Source: Acinetobacter bohemicus ANC 3994 (GTDB lineage Bacteria; Pseudomonadota; Gammaproteobacteria; Pseudomonadales; Moraxellaceae). From it: a stretch of 64,000 nucleotides of DNA. Position 1 is the stretch's first letter. Each line of letters opens with the position of its first letter. The notes beneath the pieces are model-generated. The model was given only the letters and a program-made list of their open reading frames with translations. It did not search any database and was not told the origin of the DNA. The translations under genes were made by a program, and so were the position numbers. Positions 8,891 through 17,239 of this stretch are shown in pieces. Location of the stretch: NCBI RefSeq assembly GCF_000367925.1, contig NZ_KB849164.1, positions 146,507 through 210,506 on the forward strand. The letters run 5' to 3'.

Positions 8891-8911
8891 GGGGCTAATT
8901 TTAAGCCCCTT
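8889..8911. terminator. Bidirectional terminator between the small PA1571-like gene and atfA
   Basis: AAGGGGCT (8889-8896) and AGCCCCTT (8904-8911) form a perfect stem with a 7-nt loop. A/T-rich tracts flank it on both sides, so it can serve the plus-strand small gene and, 34 bp past its stop, the minus-strand atfA. Confidence 0.8.
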
Positions 8912-8944
8912 AATTTATTTAAGATTTATTTTCAAAAATCGCGG

Positions 8945-10324
8945 TTAACTCACCGCCTGTAACTTTGGGTTTTCTTGACCTATGATTTGTTCAAATCGTT
9001 GAATTTCATCTTCTAAGTGGGTCAGTAAGTTTTGTATTTTAGGTAATGCATTGCGGCAACCCGTTAAACCGACTTCCAATTTGTCTAAATAGCTGGTCAT
9101 CGTGATATTAAGTGCTTGTCCATCTAGCACAATAGATGCAGGGTAGAGCGCATCTAGTTTGGCACCATTCCAATACAGCGGTTCGCGTGGTCCCGGTACA
9201 TTAGAAATAACAATATTAAAAGCTTGGCGCTTAGGCATCATGCCTGAAACGATATTGAAGCCAGCTGCACCATAAACCAATGCACTATAGTTTAAAATCT
9301 GATTTGAGTTCATGCGCTTAAAACGCTGTTTTGCGTTTAGCACACTACGGCGAATAATTTGTAGGCGTTCTAGTGGTGTTTCTTTATTGGTCCCTAAGTT
9401 GGCCAAAATCATGGTAATACGATTCGATACCTCAGAATCATCATCACGGATAGATGCCGGAACCATTGCAATCAGTGGTTTTTTCGGTAAAGCCTGTTGA
9501 GTAATCAGGTACTCACGTAAAGCCCCTGAGCAAATAGCCAAGACCACATCATTAATGGTGACACCCAGTGCTTTAGCAATTTTGCTTAAGCGTTCCAGTT
9601 CAAAGGATTGTGCTGCAAAACGACGAGAAGAACTGACTCGTTGATTTAAAATACTGCTAGGTGCTTGGAAGCTGGATACGTAATCTGGATTACGCCCCAT
9701 ATCCTTCATAATGGTTTGAGATAGCTCACGGAACACGATTGGGGTAGCTTCAAATTGTTGTTTGATTCCGCCCATAATTTTTTTAAATCTGCTTGATGTG
9801 GGTTCTTTTAGGCGTTTAGCACGTGGACCTTCAACACACCAAGGCGGCACAATACTTTTCGCGTTTGGATCCTGTGAGAGCGATTTTTCAACGAGGCGCA
9901 TGCCTGCAATGCCATCCACCATCGCATGGTGAATTTTAAAGTACATGGCAAAGCGATTACCCTCAATGCCTTCAATAATATTACAGGTCCAAAGTGGCTT
10001 AGCACGATCAATTAGGGCACTGTGTTCTTGTGAAATATAAGTTAATAATTCACGGATTCGACCGGGGTGTGGAAGTGCAATATGACGGAAATGATGGTCT
10101 AAATCGAATTCTTGGTCTTCATCCCAAAACAGACCATTCAGTTTATTATTAAAAGGTGGGACGGGGATTGATTTTGAACTACGAATATCTGCAACAAGAT
10201 CTTGAATAAAGGTTTTCGGTGCATGATCGGGAATTTGGAATAGAAAGAGTCCACCAACATGCATCGGCTGCTGTCGCTTTTCTAGTGACAGGAAAATAAA
10301 ATCAATTGGGTGTAAAGGACGCAT
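8945..10324 (-). CDS. atfA: Wax ester synthase / acyl-CoA:diacylglycerol acyltransferase
   Basis: This bifunctional WS/DGAT enzyme makes wax esters and triacylglycerol storage lipid from fatty alcohols or diacylglycerol and acyl-CoA. It acts on the inner-membrane face and at lipid inclusions. The 459 residues closely resemble A. baylyi AtfA as I remember it (458 residues), from MRPLHPIDFIFLSLEKRQQP onward. The catalytic HHxxxDG is seen as KIHHAMVDGIAG. The second conserved block VISNVPGPREPLYWNGA is intact. It is a single gene ending at a shared terminator, with no linked lipid gene within 6 kb. Confidence 0.96.
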   Translation of the reverse strand: MRPLHPIDFIFLSLEKRQQPMHVGGLFLFQIPDHAPKTFIQDLVADIRSSKSIPVPPFNNKLNGLFWDEDQEFDLDHHFRHIALPHPGRIRELLTYISQEHSALIDRAKPLWTCNIIEGIEGNRFAMYFKIHHAMVDGIAGMRLVEKSLSQDPNAKSIVPPWCVEGPRAKRLKEPTSSRFKKIMGGIKQQFEATPIVFRELSQTIMKDMGRNPDYVSSFQAPSSILNQRVSSSRRFAAQSFELERLSKIAKALGVTINDVVLAICSGALREYLITQQALPKKPLIAMVPASIRDDDSEVSNRITMILANLGTNKETPLERLQIIRRSVLNAKQRFKRMNSNQILNYSALVYGAAGFNIVSGMMPKRQAFNIVISNVPGPREPLYWNGAKLDALYPASIVLDGQALNITMTSYLDKLEVGLTGCRNALPKIQNLLTHLEDEIQRFEQIIGQENPKLQAVS

Positions 10325-10466
10325 AGCGTTGGATGCCTCACTGCAATTTTATTGGCTGTTCATGTCTAAACTTTGAACAGGTTTGTTAGAATTATAAAAA
10401 CCGTCTTTTTAGTATATCGCTTTTCAAATATAAAAAAACTTATTTCTGTATAATGATGAGTATAAG

Positions 10467-10495
10467 AAAAACCACTGATATACAGTGGTTTTTTT
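10467..10495 (-). terminator. Terminator of cysH
   Basis: AAAACCACTG (10467-10476) and CAGTGGTTTTTTT (10483-10495) form a stem with a short TA-rich loop. T-runs lie on both sides. It lies 8 bp past the cysH stop on the minus strand. Confidence 0.85.
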
Positions 10496-10503
10496 GAAAA
10501 AAG

Positions 10504-11238
10504 CTATTTTTTTAAGTTGCCGGAATGCAATCCGCACTCTTTATGGGTTGCTTCTTCCCACCACCAGCGACCTTCACGTTCATGTTGATTGGGAAGGACT
10601 GGACGAGTACAAGGTTCACAGCCAATGGAAATAAAACCACGTTCATGCAGTGGATTATAAGGGATTTCCATCATCCGAATATAGTTCCATACGTCGGCAC
10701 TTGACCAGTTTGCTAAAGGATTATATTTGATCAATTGCTTATCTGGACCTGAAAAACCAGCATCTGCTTGAATAACAGGAATTTCATTACGTGTGCCCGG
10801 ACTTTGATCTTTACGTTGACCTGTAATCCAGCCATCTAATGTAGCAAGTTTTTTACGTAGCGGTTTTACTTTACGAATACCACAACATTCTTGATGGCCA
10901 TCTTCAAAAAAGCTAAAGAAACCTTTTTGTTTGACTAAGCTTTCGATGGCTTCAGATTCAGGAAAGCAAATTTCAATCTCAATATTATAGTGTTTACGCA
11001 CCGTTTCGATAAATTGATAGGTTTCTGCATGTAAACGCCCCGTATCTAAGCTAAAGACACGAAAAGGTTTACCGAGATGAGAGGCCATATCAATCAAAAC
11101 CACATCTTCAGCACCTGAAAATGAAATGGCAATTTCACCTTCTTGGCTTAAAGCCAGTTCTAAAATCTCACTTGGAGACTTATCGGTATATTCAGATGCA
11201 AGTGCATCGACAAGGTCAATGGTAGGGATAATTGTCAT
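10504..11238 (-). CDS. cysH: Assimilatory adenylyl-sulfate (APS-type) reductase
   Basis: The enzyme reduces activated sulfate to sulfite in cysteine biosynthesis. The 244-residue protein has the PP-loop-like SFSGAEDVVLID near residue 40, the catalytic KECGLH with Cys235, and four further cysteines as Cys118-Cys119 (ECCGIRK) and Cys207/Cys210 (GCEPC). Those four are the [4Fe-4S] ligands of enzymes that use APS directly. PAPS-specific enzymes such as E. coli CysH lack them. I therefore infer APS as substrate although the gene is usually called cysH. It stands alone with its own terminator; the ATG is at 11236-11238. Confidence 0.93.
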   Translation of the reverse strand: MTIIPTIDLVDALASEYTDKSPSEILELALSQEGEIAISFSGAEDVVLIDMASHLGKPFRVFSLDTGRLHAETYQFIETVRKHYNIEIEICFPESEAIESLVKQKGFFSFFEDGHQECCGIRKVKPLRKKLATLDGWITGQRKDQSPGTRNEIPVIQADAGFSGPDKQLIKYNPLANWSSADVWNYIRMMEIPYNPLHERGFISIGCEPCTRPVLPNQHEREGRWWWEEATHKECGLHSGNLKK

Positions 11239-11437
11239 GACAGTTCCTGGCTATAGGCTTGGACACTTAAAAACCTATATTAATTTAATTCACAATGATT
11301 TTAATAGCATTGAAATAATCTGCTTAGCAATAAAAAATAAATGCTTATGAATTAAATAGATTTAAAAAACAGCACCTAAGAAATCATTTTTTAAGCTATG
11401 ATAGCGCAAATTTTTTTCACTGGCCTGAGGAGAACCC

Positions 11438-12055
11438 ATGGAAATCGTATGTCTTGATCTTGAGGGTGTGTTAGTTCCTGAAATTTGGATTAACTTCGCA
11501 AAAAAAACCGGTATTAAAGCATTAGAAGCAACGACACGTGATATTCCAGACTACGATGTGTTGATGACGCAACGTTTGAATATCTTAAAAGAGCATGGAT
11601 TAGGCTTAAATGATATTCAGGATGTGATTGCAGATATGGGACCTTTCCCAGGTGCAAAAGAGTTTGTGAAATGGGTCAGTACTCATTTTCAGCTGATTAT
11701 TCTTTCAGATACATTTTATGAATTTGCTCATCCATTGATGAAACAGTTGGATTGGCCAACTATTTTTTGTCATAAATTAGAAACTGATGAAAATGGCATG
11801 ATTGCAGCGTACAAACTTCGCCAACCGGATCAGAAACGTCAAGCGGTGAAAGCCTTGCATGGTTTGAACTTCCGTGTGATTGCTGCGGGTGATTCGTATA
11901 ATGATACGACCATGCTGGGTGAGGCTGATCATGGTTTCTTATTTGATGCGCCTGAAAATGTGATTGCTGAATTTCCACAATTTCCATCTATTCAGGGTTA
12001 TGAGGCATTAAAAGAAGCGATTCGTAATGCTTCTGTACGTGATATTCCAGCTTAA
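11438..12055 (+). CDS. thrH: Bifunctional phosphoserine phosphatase / homoserine phosphotransferase
   Basis: ThrH is a HAD-superfamily enzyme that dephosphorylates phosphoserine and can transfer the phosphate to homoserine, linking serine and threonine synthesis. The length, 205 residues, matches Pseudomonas ThrH. HAD motif I is LDLEGVLVPE (Asp7, with Glu9 in place of the usual second Asp, characteristic of ThrH). Motif II is LSDTFYEF and motif III/IV is AAGDSYNDTTML. A GGCCTGAGGAG ribosome-binding region precedes the ATG. It is a single gene followed by a strong terminator. Confidence 0.95.
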   Translation: MEIVCLDLEGVLVPEIWINFAKKTGIKALEATTRDIPDYDVLMTQRLNILKEHGLGLNDIQDVIADMGPFPGAKEFVKWVSTHFQLIILSDTFYEFAHPLMKQLDWPTIFCHKLETDENGMIAAYKLRQPDQKRQAVKALHGLNFRVIAAGDSYNDTTMLGEADHGFLFDAPENVIAEFPQFPSIQGYEALKEAIRNASVRDIPA

Positions 12056-12079
12056 TTTGATCACTAAGTTGTAATAGAG

Positions 12080-12100
12080 AAGGGCACCAATGGTGCCCTT
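12080..12100 (+). terminator. Terminator of thrH
   Basis: A compact palindrome, AAGGGCACC/GGTGCCCTT with a 3-nt loop, is followed by TTCTTATTT. It begins 25 bp after the thrH stop and may also act on the convergent FadL-type gene. Confidence 0.85.
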
Positions 12101-12129
12101 TCTTATTTAATTTGAATCTTTTTAATTAA

Positions 12130-13263
12130 TTAGAAACGGTAGCCGATTTTCATACCATAACCAAGAGCCGTATTATCTTCAAAGCTACCAGCAACTCTTC
12201 CACCTGTTTGGGCTTGAGCATCACCTAACCAGAAGTATTTAACGCCTGCTTGGATGAAATAATTTTCAGCAGGACTATATTGACCACCTAAGCCAACACT
12301 CCAATAACCTTCAACGGGACCTAAAGTTGTTACTGGATTACCAGCACCTGAATCCCAGCCAACAGCAGCTGTACCAGACCATTTAGCGTTAAATTTATGA
12401 CCTAAACCTACTGTTGCAGACCATTGATCATCAGAATAATCAATCAAATTATTTTTTGATTTTTCTTTAAGAACATTTGGTGTAACTGCAAACTGGCTCC
12501 AATGTACCCAACGGATATTCGCAAACGCCAAAGTATTTTTAGCAATACCTGATTGTAAATCTAGATTAACAGATTGTGGTGTAGTTACTTCAGTGGTGCT
12601 ACTAGGAAATATTAATTTACCTAAGCCGAAGGTCTCAAATGTTTCTACTTCATGTTTAATTTCAGAGCGATAAGTTACTGCTGCTTTTAGCGCAATTGCA
12701 GGAATTTGGTAGGCAAAACCTGCCAACCAGCCATAAGCATCATCTTCTTTAAGCGCAATATCATAACCACCGACAGCAGTTGGACCACCATAAGCAGTAC
12801 CACGTAAAGATACTTTTGCCTTTACAGTTTGATATACAGGACCTGCATAAACATTCCAGTTTTCAGTCGGTTGGTAACCAATTAAAGCTGTAATATTATT
12901 GGTTTTAACTTCAACGCCTGTACCTTGTTTACCGTCGCCAAATGCGCCAGCATCAGTTGCGTATTGAGAATCTGCGCCATAAGGTTGATCGTAAAGTAAG
13001 CCCAAAGAAATTTGATCTGTTGCTTGAATTTTTATAGCAGCAGCAGGAAAGTAGTAGTCTTCGCCCATATCGCTGACTTTATTGCCAGCATTGTCTTTCC
13101 CTTGAACCTCAGGATCTAAAACTGAAAGACCTGCTTCAGCATAGTTTCCCGGTTGTAAAAAGGCTGAAATAGATTGTCCTGAACGATCAAGTCCAGCGGC
13201 AAATGTTGCTGTCGTCGGAATTAAACTAAGTAAAATTGCTGAATGAATCGCTGTAAGCTTCAT
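12130..13263 (-). CDS. OmpP1/FadL/TodX-family outer-membrane transport protein (paralogue 1)
   Basis: FadL-type proteins are 14-stranded outer-membrane barrels that take up long-chain fatty acids or other hydrophobic compounds. The product is 377 residues with a signal peptide (MKLTAIHSAILLSLIPTTAT, cleavage near FAAG). The mature start LDRSGQSISAFLQPGNYAEAG matches FadL N-termini. Alternating beta-strand pattern and a terminal aromatic (GMKIGYRF) fit an outer-membrane barrel. It is clearly paralogous to the next gene at 13597-14883, sharing AFLQPGNY, GLLYDQP/GLIYDQP, PTENWN.YAGPVYQTVK and STLGP/TTLGP-EGYW. The substrate is unknown. Confidence 0.9.
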   Translation of the reverse strand: MKLTAIHSAILLSLIPTTATFAAGLDRSGQSISAFLQPGNYAEAGLSVLDPEVQGKDNAGNKVSDMGEDYYFPAAAIKIQATDQISLGLLYDQPYGADSQYATDAGAFGDGKQGTGVEVKTNNITALIGYQPTENWNVYAGPVYQTVKAKVSLRGTAYGGPTAVGGYDIALKEDDAYGWLAGFAYQIPAIALKAAVTYRSEIKHEVETFETFGLGKLIFPSSTTEVTTPQSVNLDLQSGIAKNTLAFANIRWVHWSQFAVTPNVLKEKSKNNLIDYSDDQWSATVGLGHKFNAKWSGTAAVGWDSGAGNPVTTLGPVEGYWSVGLGGQYSPAENYFIQAGVKYFWLGDAQAQTGGRVAGSFEDNTALGYGMKIGYRF

Positions 13264-13545
13264 GAATTCTTTTCCTTGAGCCGCTTAATCGTTATTTAAA
13301 AGTTACGGGAAAATAACATAAATAAAAAAAGAGTAAATGCTCAGCTCTGATTGGGAAATGAACTGTGTAATTCAAAAAATAAACTTGAATAGAGTAAAAG
13401 TACTAATAGTGACTTAGTATGTAAATGATTTATAAGTAAAAAAATAGAGTAATCATTTTAAAAAATGAAAGTAATATAAGGGGTTCTTTTTGATTAAATT
13501 TAAAACATATAGAAAGCTAAGTTTAAAAAACAATAGGCATAATGT
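13264..13545. other. Intergenic promoter region of FadL paralogue 1
   Basis: This stretch is AT-rich with no convincing reading frame. It holds the upstream region of the 12130-13263 gene, including the shared element at 13321-13342 described separately. Nothing else is recognised. Confidence 0.6.
13321..13342 (-). promoter_or_regulatory. Upstream element shared by both FadL paralogues
   Basis: An A-tract followed by GAGTAAATGCTC lies 58-79 bp upstream of the paralogue 1 start. Nearly the same 22-23 bp recurs at 15012-15034 upstream of paralogue 2. The core has partial dyad symmetry (GAG...CTC). It could be an operator or a remnant of duplicated promoter DNA. Confidence 0.45.
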
Positions 13546-13575
13546 AAAAAGACCATAGCAAACTATGGTCTTTTT
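13546..13575 (-). terminator. Terminator of FadL paralogue 2
   Basis: AAAAAGACCATAG (13546-13558) and CTATGGTCTTTTT (13563-13575) form a perfect 13-bp stem with a 4-nt loop and T-tracts. It lies 22 bp beyond the stop of the minus-strand gene. Confidence 0.9.
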
Positions 13576-13596
13576 TTAAATATTGAATGGCTTAAA

Positions 13597-14883
13597 TTAG
13601 AATTTGTAACCAATTTTTAGACCATATGCAAGTGCATCATTGTCTTCAAAATTTGCTACATAAGAAGCTGTACCAAAGTCAGAAGCAACTTGAGCTTTAG
13701 CATCACCTAACCAGAAATATTTAACGCCGCCAGCAATAAAAGTTTGTGGTGTTGGGCTAAACTGAGCACCTAAACCAACATTCCAATAACCTTCAGTTGG
13801 ACCTAATGTAGAAATAGGGTTGCCTGCACCAGAGTCCCAACCTACTGATACGTTACCAGCCCATTGTTCACTTAGTTTACGACCTACACCGACAGTTGCT
13901 GAGATTTGGTCATCTGTGTATGCAACTAAATCAAATCCTTGAGCTTTACCAGGAATGAATTTGGATGCATGACCAAAATCATTTGGACGAATCGCAAAAT
14001 CTTTCCAGTTAACCCAGCGAATATTTGCGAATGCTACGGTATTTGCCATTACACCTGTTTGGAAATCTAAATTTACAGATTGAGGTGTTGTTATTTCAGT
14101 TTGGCCTGGTGTGTATCCAAGTGCAGGATTAATTGTTGCTGCTAACCCACTAGCGCCTAAACTTTCAGTTACTTGTATTTTATGTTCAATTTCAGAGCGA
14201 TAGGTAACTGATGTTTTTAAAGCAATTTCAGGGATTTGATATGCGAAACCTGCAAGCCAACCAGCAGCACCATCTTCATCAATATTGGCATTATAATCTC
14301 CAAATGCTGCTAGGCCACCGTATGCGACACCGCGTAATTGAACATCACCTTTTACTGTTTGATAAACAGGGCCTGCATAGATATTCCAGTTTTCAGTTGG
14401 TTGAAAACCAAAAATCATTGATAGGCTCTGTGTTTTTACTTCAACAGATGTTCCTTCTGTGCCATTGTGGAATGCACCTTGATTAGCAAGTGCAGGAGGT
14501 AAAGCAGCAGATGTTGTTTTTGTATCTGTTTTATATTCAGCATCAGCACCAAATGGTTGGTCGTAAATCAAACCAAAAGAAAAGTTATCAGTAACTTGTA
14601 GTTTTAGTGCAGCGCTAGGAAAGTAATAATCACCAGCCATTTCACCAACACTTGTATTTTCAAGACCGATATTTGCTGCTGGTAATGCAGGATTTGGAGT
14701 CCATCCACTTTTTACATTACCTGAAACATTTGGGTCTAAAACAGAAATGCCTGCTTCAAAATAGTTACCTGGCTGTAAAAATGCTGCGATTGATTGACCT
14801 GAACGGTCTAAAGCTGCTGCGAATGCACCTGTCATTGGTACGGTTGTAAGGATAATGGCTGTGGTAAGTGTTTTTAATTTCAT
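13597..14883 (-). CDS. OmpP1/FadL/TodX-family outer-membrane transport protein (paralogue 2)
   Basis: This is the second FadL-type barrel, 428 residues from the ATG at 14883 (MKLKTLTTAIILTTVPMTGA, signal peptide) with AAGGAAAG as ribosome-binding site. An upstream in-frame start at 14907 would add eight residues ahead of the signal peptide and is unlikely. The mature N-terminus LDRSGQSIAAFLQPGNYFEAG is nearly the same as in paralogue 1. It is about 50 residues longer, mainly through loop insertions such as the segment after LDPNVSGNVKSG and around TKTTSAALPP. The C-terminus GLKIGYKF ends in Phe as barrel proteins do. It is probably a tandem duplicate whose loops have diverged. Confidence 0.9.
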   Translation of the reverse strand: MKLKTLTTAIILTTVPMTGAFAAALDRSGQSIAAFLQPGNYFEAGISVLDPNVSGNVKSGWTPNPALPAANIGLENTSVGEMAGDYYFPSAALKLQVTDNFSFGLIYDQPFGADAEYKTDTKTTSAALPPALANQGAFHNGTEGTSVEVKTQSLSMIFGFQPTENWNIYAGPVYQTVKGDVQLRGVAYGGLAAFGDYNANIDEDGAAGWLAGFAYQIPEIALKTSVTYRSEIEHKIQVTESLGASGLAATINPALGYTPGQTEITTPQSVNLDFQTGVMANTVAFANIRWVNWKDFAIRPNDFGHASKFIPGKAQGFDLVAYTDDQISATVGVGRKLSEQWAGNVSVGWDSGAGNPISTLGPTEGYWNVGLGAQFSPTPQTFIAGGVKYFWLGDAKAQVASDFGTASYVANFEDNDALAYGLKIGYKF

Positions 14884-15659
14884 GCTGTATCTTTCCTTGA
14901 GGTACAAATTTTATTACTGAAATTGCTGTTATTTATGTTCAGTATTCATTTTTGGCAACATCGGTTTTTAAACCTGATATGATTTGTTACTCCATGTGAC
15001 AAAAATAGCACAATAAAAAAAAGAGTAAATGCTCTAGAAAAACAAATAAGGATAAAAATTTATTTATTTAATTTTTTTTGTTTAAAAAGTGTTGGTTTTT
15101 TTATTTTAAGTTATTGAAAATTAATTGAATAAATAAAATTTAATGCTGCTTAGTTTTGTTTTTTATTTGGTTATAAAATAATCGTTTATTATGAGGGATA
15201 GAATGTTTATTTGCAGTTTTGATCACACTATTTAACAGTAAGTACCTTACTCAGCTAACGATAATCTTTTAATAGATTAGATCATGATGATTGTGGCCTT
15301 GCAGAGCCATGCTCCTCATACAGTATCAAACCATAGATATTCTCTTTTTTGCCCATTAATTAAACTGATATAAATCTGCAAATTAGGTGTTGATAGTCTT
15401 CGCCAGAAGAGTAAATTTTTTGTACATAGCGGGCTACTTTCTACTCCAAAAGAAGCGAATGCTGTCTGATTTGAATAGATTGAAATTTACTATAAATCGG
15501 GTAACACAGTATTCTGTAAATAGTTGGTTAGGTCCTAAAAACCTTGAGCAAAAAGATTTAATAATTTAGAGGGATGAGGAGCCTTATTCCGTAAATTTCA
15601 TAATTTTTTAATAGTTTTGTCTAGTATCAAAAACTGCATAGCTTTGATGTTATGGCAAC
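14884..15659. other. 776-bp gene-free, very AT-rich stretch
   Basis: It contains the promoter region of FadL paralogue 2 (about 14884-15040) and then roughly 600 bp in which I find no reading frame with a credible ribosome-binding site. A 60-codon frame at 15387-15569 looks like chance. No family match is recognisable by eye. It could hold a small RNA or a decayed gene. Confidence 0.55.
15012..15034 (-). promoter_or_regulatory. Upstream element shared by both FadL paralogues (second copy)
   Basis: This is the same A-tract plus GAGTAAATGCTC as at 13321-13342, here 129-151 bp upstream of the paralogue 2 start and with one extra A in the tract. Confidence 0.45.
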
Positions 15660-16283
15660 TCATGGTAGGATTACGCTTGTTGTTTCAATCCGATGATTTA
15701 AACTTTGAATAATGATATTGATATATTTTTCAACATCATCTTTAAAAATCATATATTGCAATGCTAAACCATAACTTAATGAAATTAACTCAGCGGTAAT
15801 CGTCTCAATCTGATTTTGATCTACAGGTTGTGCTGCTGGAATGAGGCAGATTAAAATTTTGGCTACTTCATCTTTATGTGTCTGCCAAACTTTTTGATAT
15901 TCTAATGCAAAAGATTTATCACGCGCTGCATATAATTGAAGCTCAATTGATATTTTTAACCATTCAAAGTTATTAAAAAAATCACTTAGCCAAACACGAA
16001 GTTTCTCAATCGAATAATCACTATTTAAGTCTTCTTTGGATATTATCGTTTGAAGTTGAAGATTTTCTTTCTCAAATTGCAGTCGCATTAATTCTAATAA
16101 AAAATCTTCTTTATTACTAAAATTTGAATAAAAAGCACCTTGAGTGTAGTTGGCATGTTTAGAAATATTTCTAATAGAAACAGCACCATAACCATGAGTG
16201 GAAATTAAAGAAAATCCAGACTCAATAAGGGCTAGGCGAGTTTTAAGCTGTTTTTCATCACGTGATAGTTTTGTTGAATTCAT
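15660..16283 (-). CDS. TetR/AcrR-family transcriptional regulator
   Basis: A 207-residue TetR-type repressor. The N-terminal helix-turn-helix domain is at about residues 14-60 (RLALIESGFSLISTHGYGAV, SIRNISKHANYTQGAFYSNF, SNKEDFLLELM). The C-terminal ligand domain is helical with aromatic content. It is divergent from the quinone-reductase-like gene at 16397. The 113-bp gap carries two matching near-palindromes, so autoregulation and control of that neighbour are likely. The effector is unknown. Confidence 0.92.
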   Translation of the reverse strand: MNSTKLSRDEKQLKTRLALIESGFSLISTHGYGAVSIRNISKHANYTQGAFYSNFSNKEDFLLELMRLQFEKENLQLQTIISKEDLNSDYSIEKLRVWLSDFFNNFEWLKISIELQLYAARDKSFALEYQKVWQTHKDEVAKILICLIPAAQPVDQNQIETITAELISLSYGLALQYMIFKDDVEKYINIIIQSLNHRIETTSVILP

Positions 16284-16300
16284 GAAAGCGAAATAAATGA

Positions 16301-16316
16301 GATAACAATTGATATC
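16301..16316. promoter_or_regulatory. Candidate TetR operator 1
   Basis: GATAACAATTGATATC is a 16-bp near-palindrome with one mismatched pair, centred about 25 bp upstream of the TetR start codon. It matches the reverse complement of the site at 16354-16369 at 13 of 16 positions. Confidence 0.5.
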
Positions 16317-16353
16317 TTAAATTTTATGAGATAAATTTGCTACTTATTTTTCA

Positions 16354-16369
16354 AATATCAGTTGTAATC
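16354..16369. promoter_or_regulatory. Candidate TetR operator 2
   Basis: AATATCAGTTGTAATC is the inverted counterpart of operator 1, about 30 bp upstream of the oxidoreductase start. Flanking TTATTTTTCA and TGAAAAATAA form a further inverted repeat around it. Confidence 0.5.
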
Positions 16370-16396
16370 TGAAAAATAAATATTTTAATTTTAGAG

Positions 16397-17056
16397 ATGA
16401 TTATGAGCCATAGTGCATATAAACGAATAGTTGTCATCAATGGGCATCCTTCAAAAAGCAGCTTCAATGCTGCATTGGCAGATGCATATATAACGTCCGT
16501 AGCCAAGTACAACGTTCAGGTCGATTTGATTGAAGTGGGGCAATTGCATTTTGATCCTAATCTTAAAAATGGCTATGAAAAGAGAATGGAACTAGAGCCA
16601 GATTTAATCGAAGCTTGGAAAAAAATTGAGCTTGCTGATCATTTGGTCTGGGTTTTTCCTGTGTGGTGGGGCGGGCTGCCAGCAGTGACTAAAGGTTTTA
16701 TTGATCGTGTATTTTTACCGAGTACTGCCTTTAGCTATTATGAAAACAGTAATCGCATTAAAGGCCATTTAGTCAATAAAACAGCCAGAATAATTACAAC
16801 ATTGGATCAGCCAGGTTGGTTCTATAAGTGGTATTTTGCTGAACCGAGTACTCGGCAGCTGAAAAAAACCACCTTAGAATTTTGTGGGGTAAAAAAGATC
16901 AAAACGGTTTATATCGGTTCTGTTCGCGGTTCCAGTGAACTGAAACGTGAAAAATGGTTAAGACAAATGGAAATGTGTGCAAAGCAGGATTGCTATAATG
17001 CTCAAAGTTTTTACTTAAATAATAAGCCAGCAGCGAATAAATCAGGAAATTACTGA
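16397..17056 (+). CDS. NAD(P)H-dependent oxidoreductase, flavodoxin-like fold (quinone reductase type)
   Basis: The 219-residue protein belongs to the flavodoxin_2 family of FMN/FAD quinone reductases (MdaB/NQO1-like) that carry out two-electron reduction of quinones or electrophiles. Visible features are the VINGHPSKSSFNAALA phosphate/flavin loop at about residues 10-25, VWVFPVWWGGLPAVTKGFID, and no signal peptide. Start codons at 16397 and 16403 are both possible and differ by two residues. The divergent TetR gene suggests induction by a quinone or other toxic ligand. It could alternatively be a modulator-type azoreductase. Confidence 0.85.
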   Translation: MIMSHSAYKRIVVINGHPSKSSFNAALADAYITSVAKYNVQVDLIEVGQLHFDPNLKNGYEKRMELEPDLIEAWKKIELADHLVWVFPVWWGGLPAVTKGFIDRVFLPSTAFSYYENSNRIKGHLVNKTARIITTLDQPGWFYKWYFAEPSTRQLKKTTLEFCGVKKIKTVYIGSVRGSSELKREKWLRQMEMCAKQDCYNAQSFYLNNKPAANKSGNY

Positions 17057-17071
17057 GCTGTAAAAATGAAT

Positions 17072-17132
17072 GCCTATTTGGAGTGTGTTAGCTTGCAGGG
17101 GGTTAGGCTATATGGCGAATGGCCAAATAGGC
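17072..17132. repeat. Inverted repeat after the quinone-reductase gene
   Basis: GCCTATTTGG (17072-17081) and CCAAATAGGC (17123-17132) are perfect 10-bp arms separated by 41 bp. No T-run follows, so it is a weak terminator candidate. The role is unknown. Confidence 0.5.
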
Positions 17133-17239
17133 AATACAGTAAAGACTAAATAAATGATCTATATTTTTAACGCGCAATTGAGATCGTATCGATTTATTTC
17201 CATGACTGCGCTAAAAAGCATCTGCTTCACATAAATTTC

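Noticed and set aside
15387..15569. 60-codon frame in the empty stretch
   Set aside because: No ribosome-binding site, odd composition, and no recognisable motif.
17072..17132. Terminator after the quinone-reductase gene
   Set aside because: The arms are perfect but the loop is 41 nt and no T-run follows; kept only as an inverted repeat.
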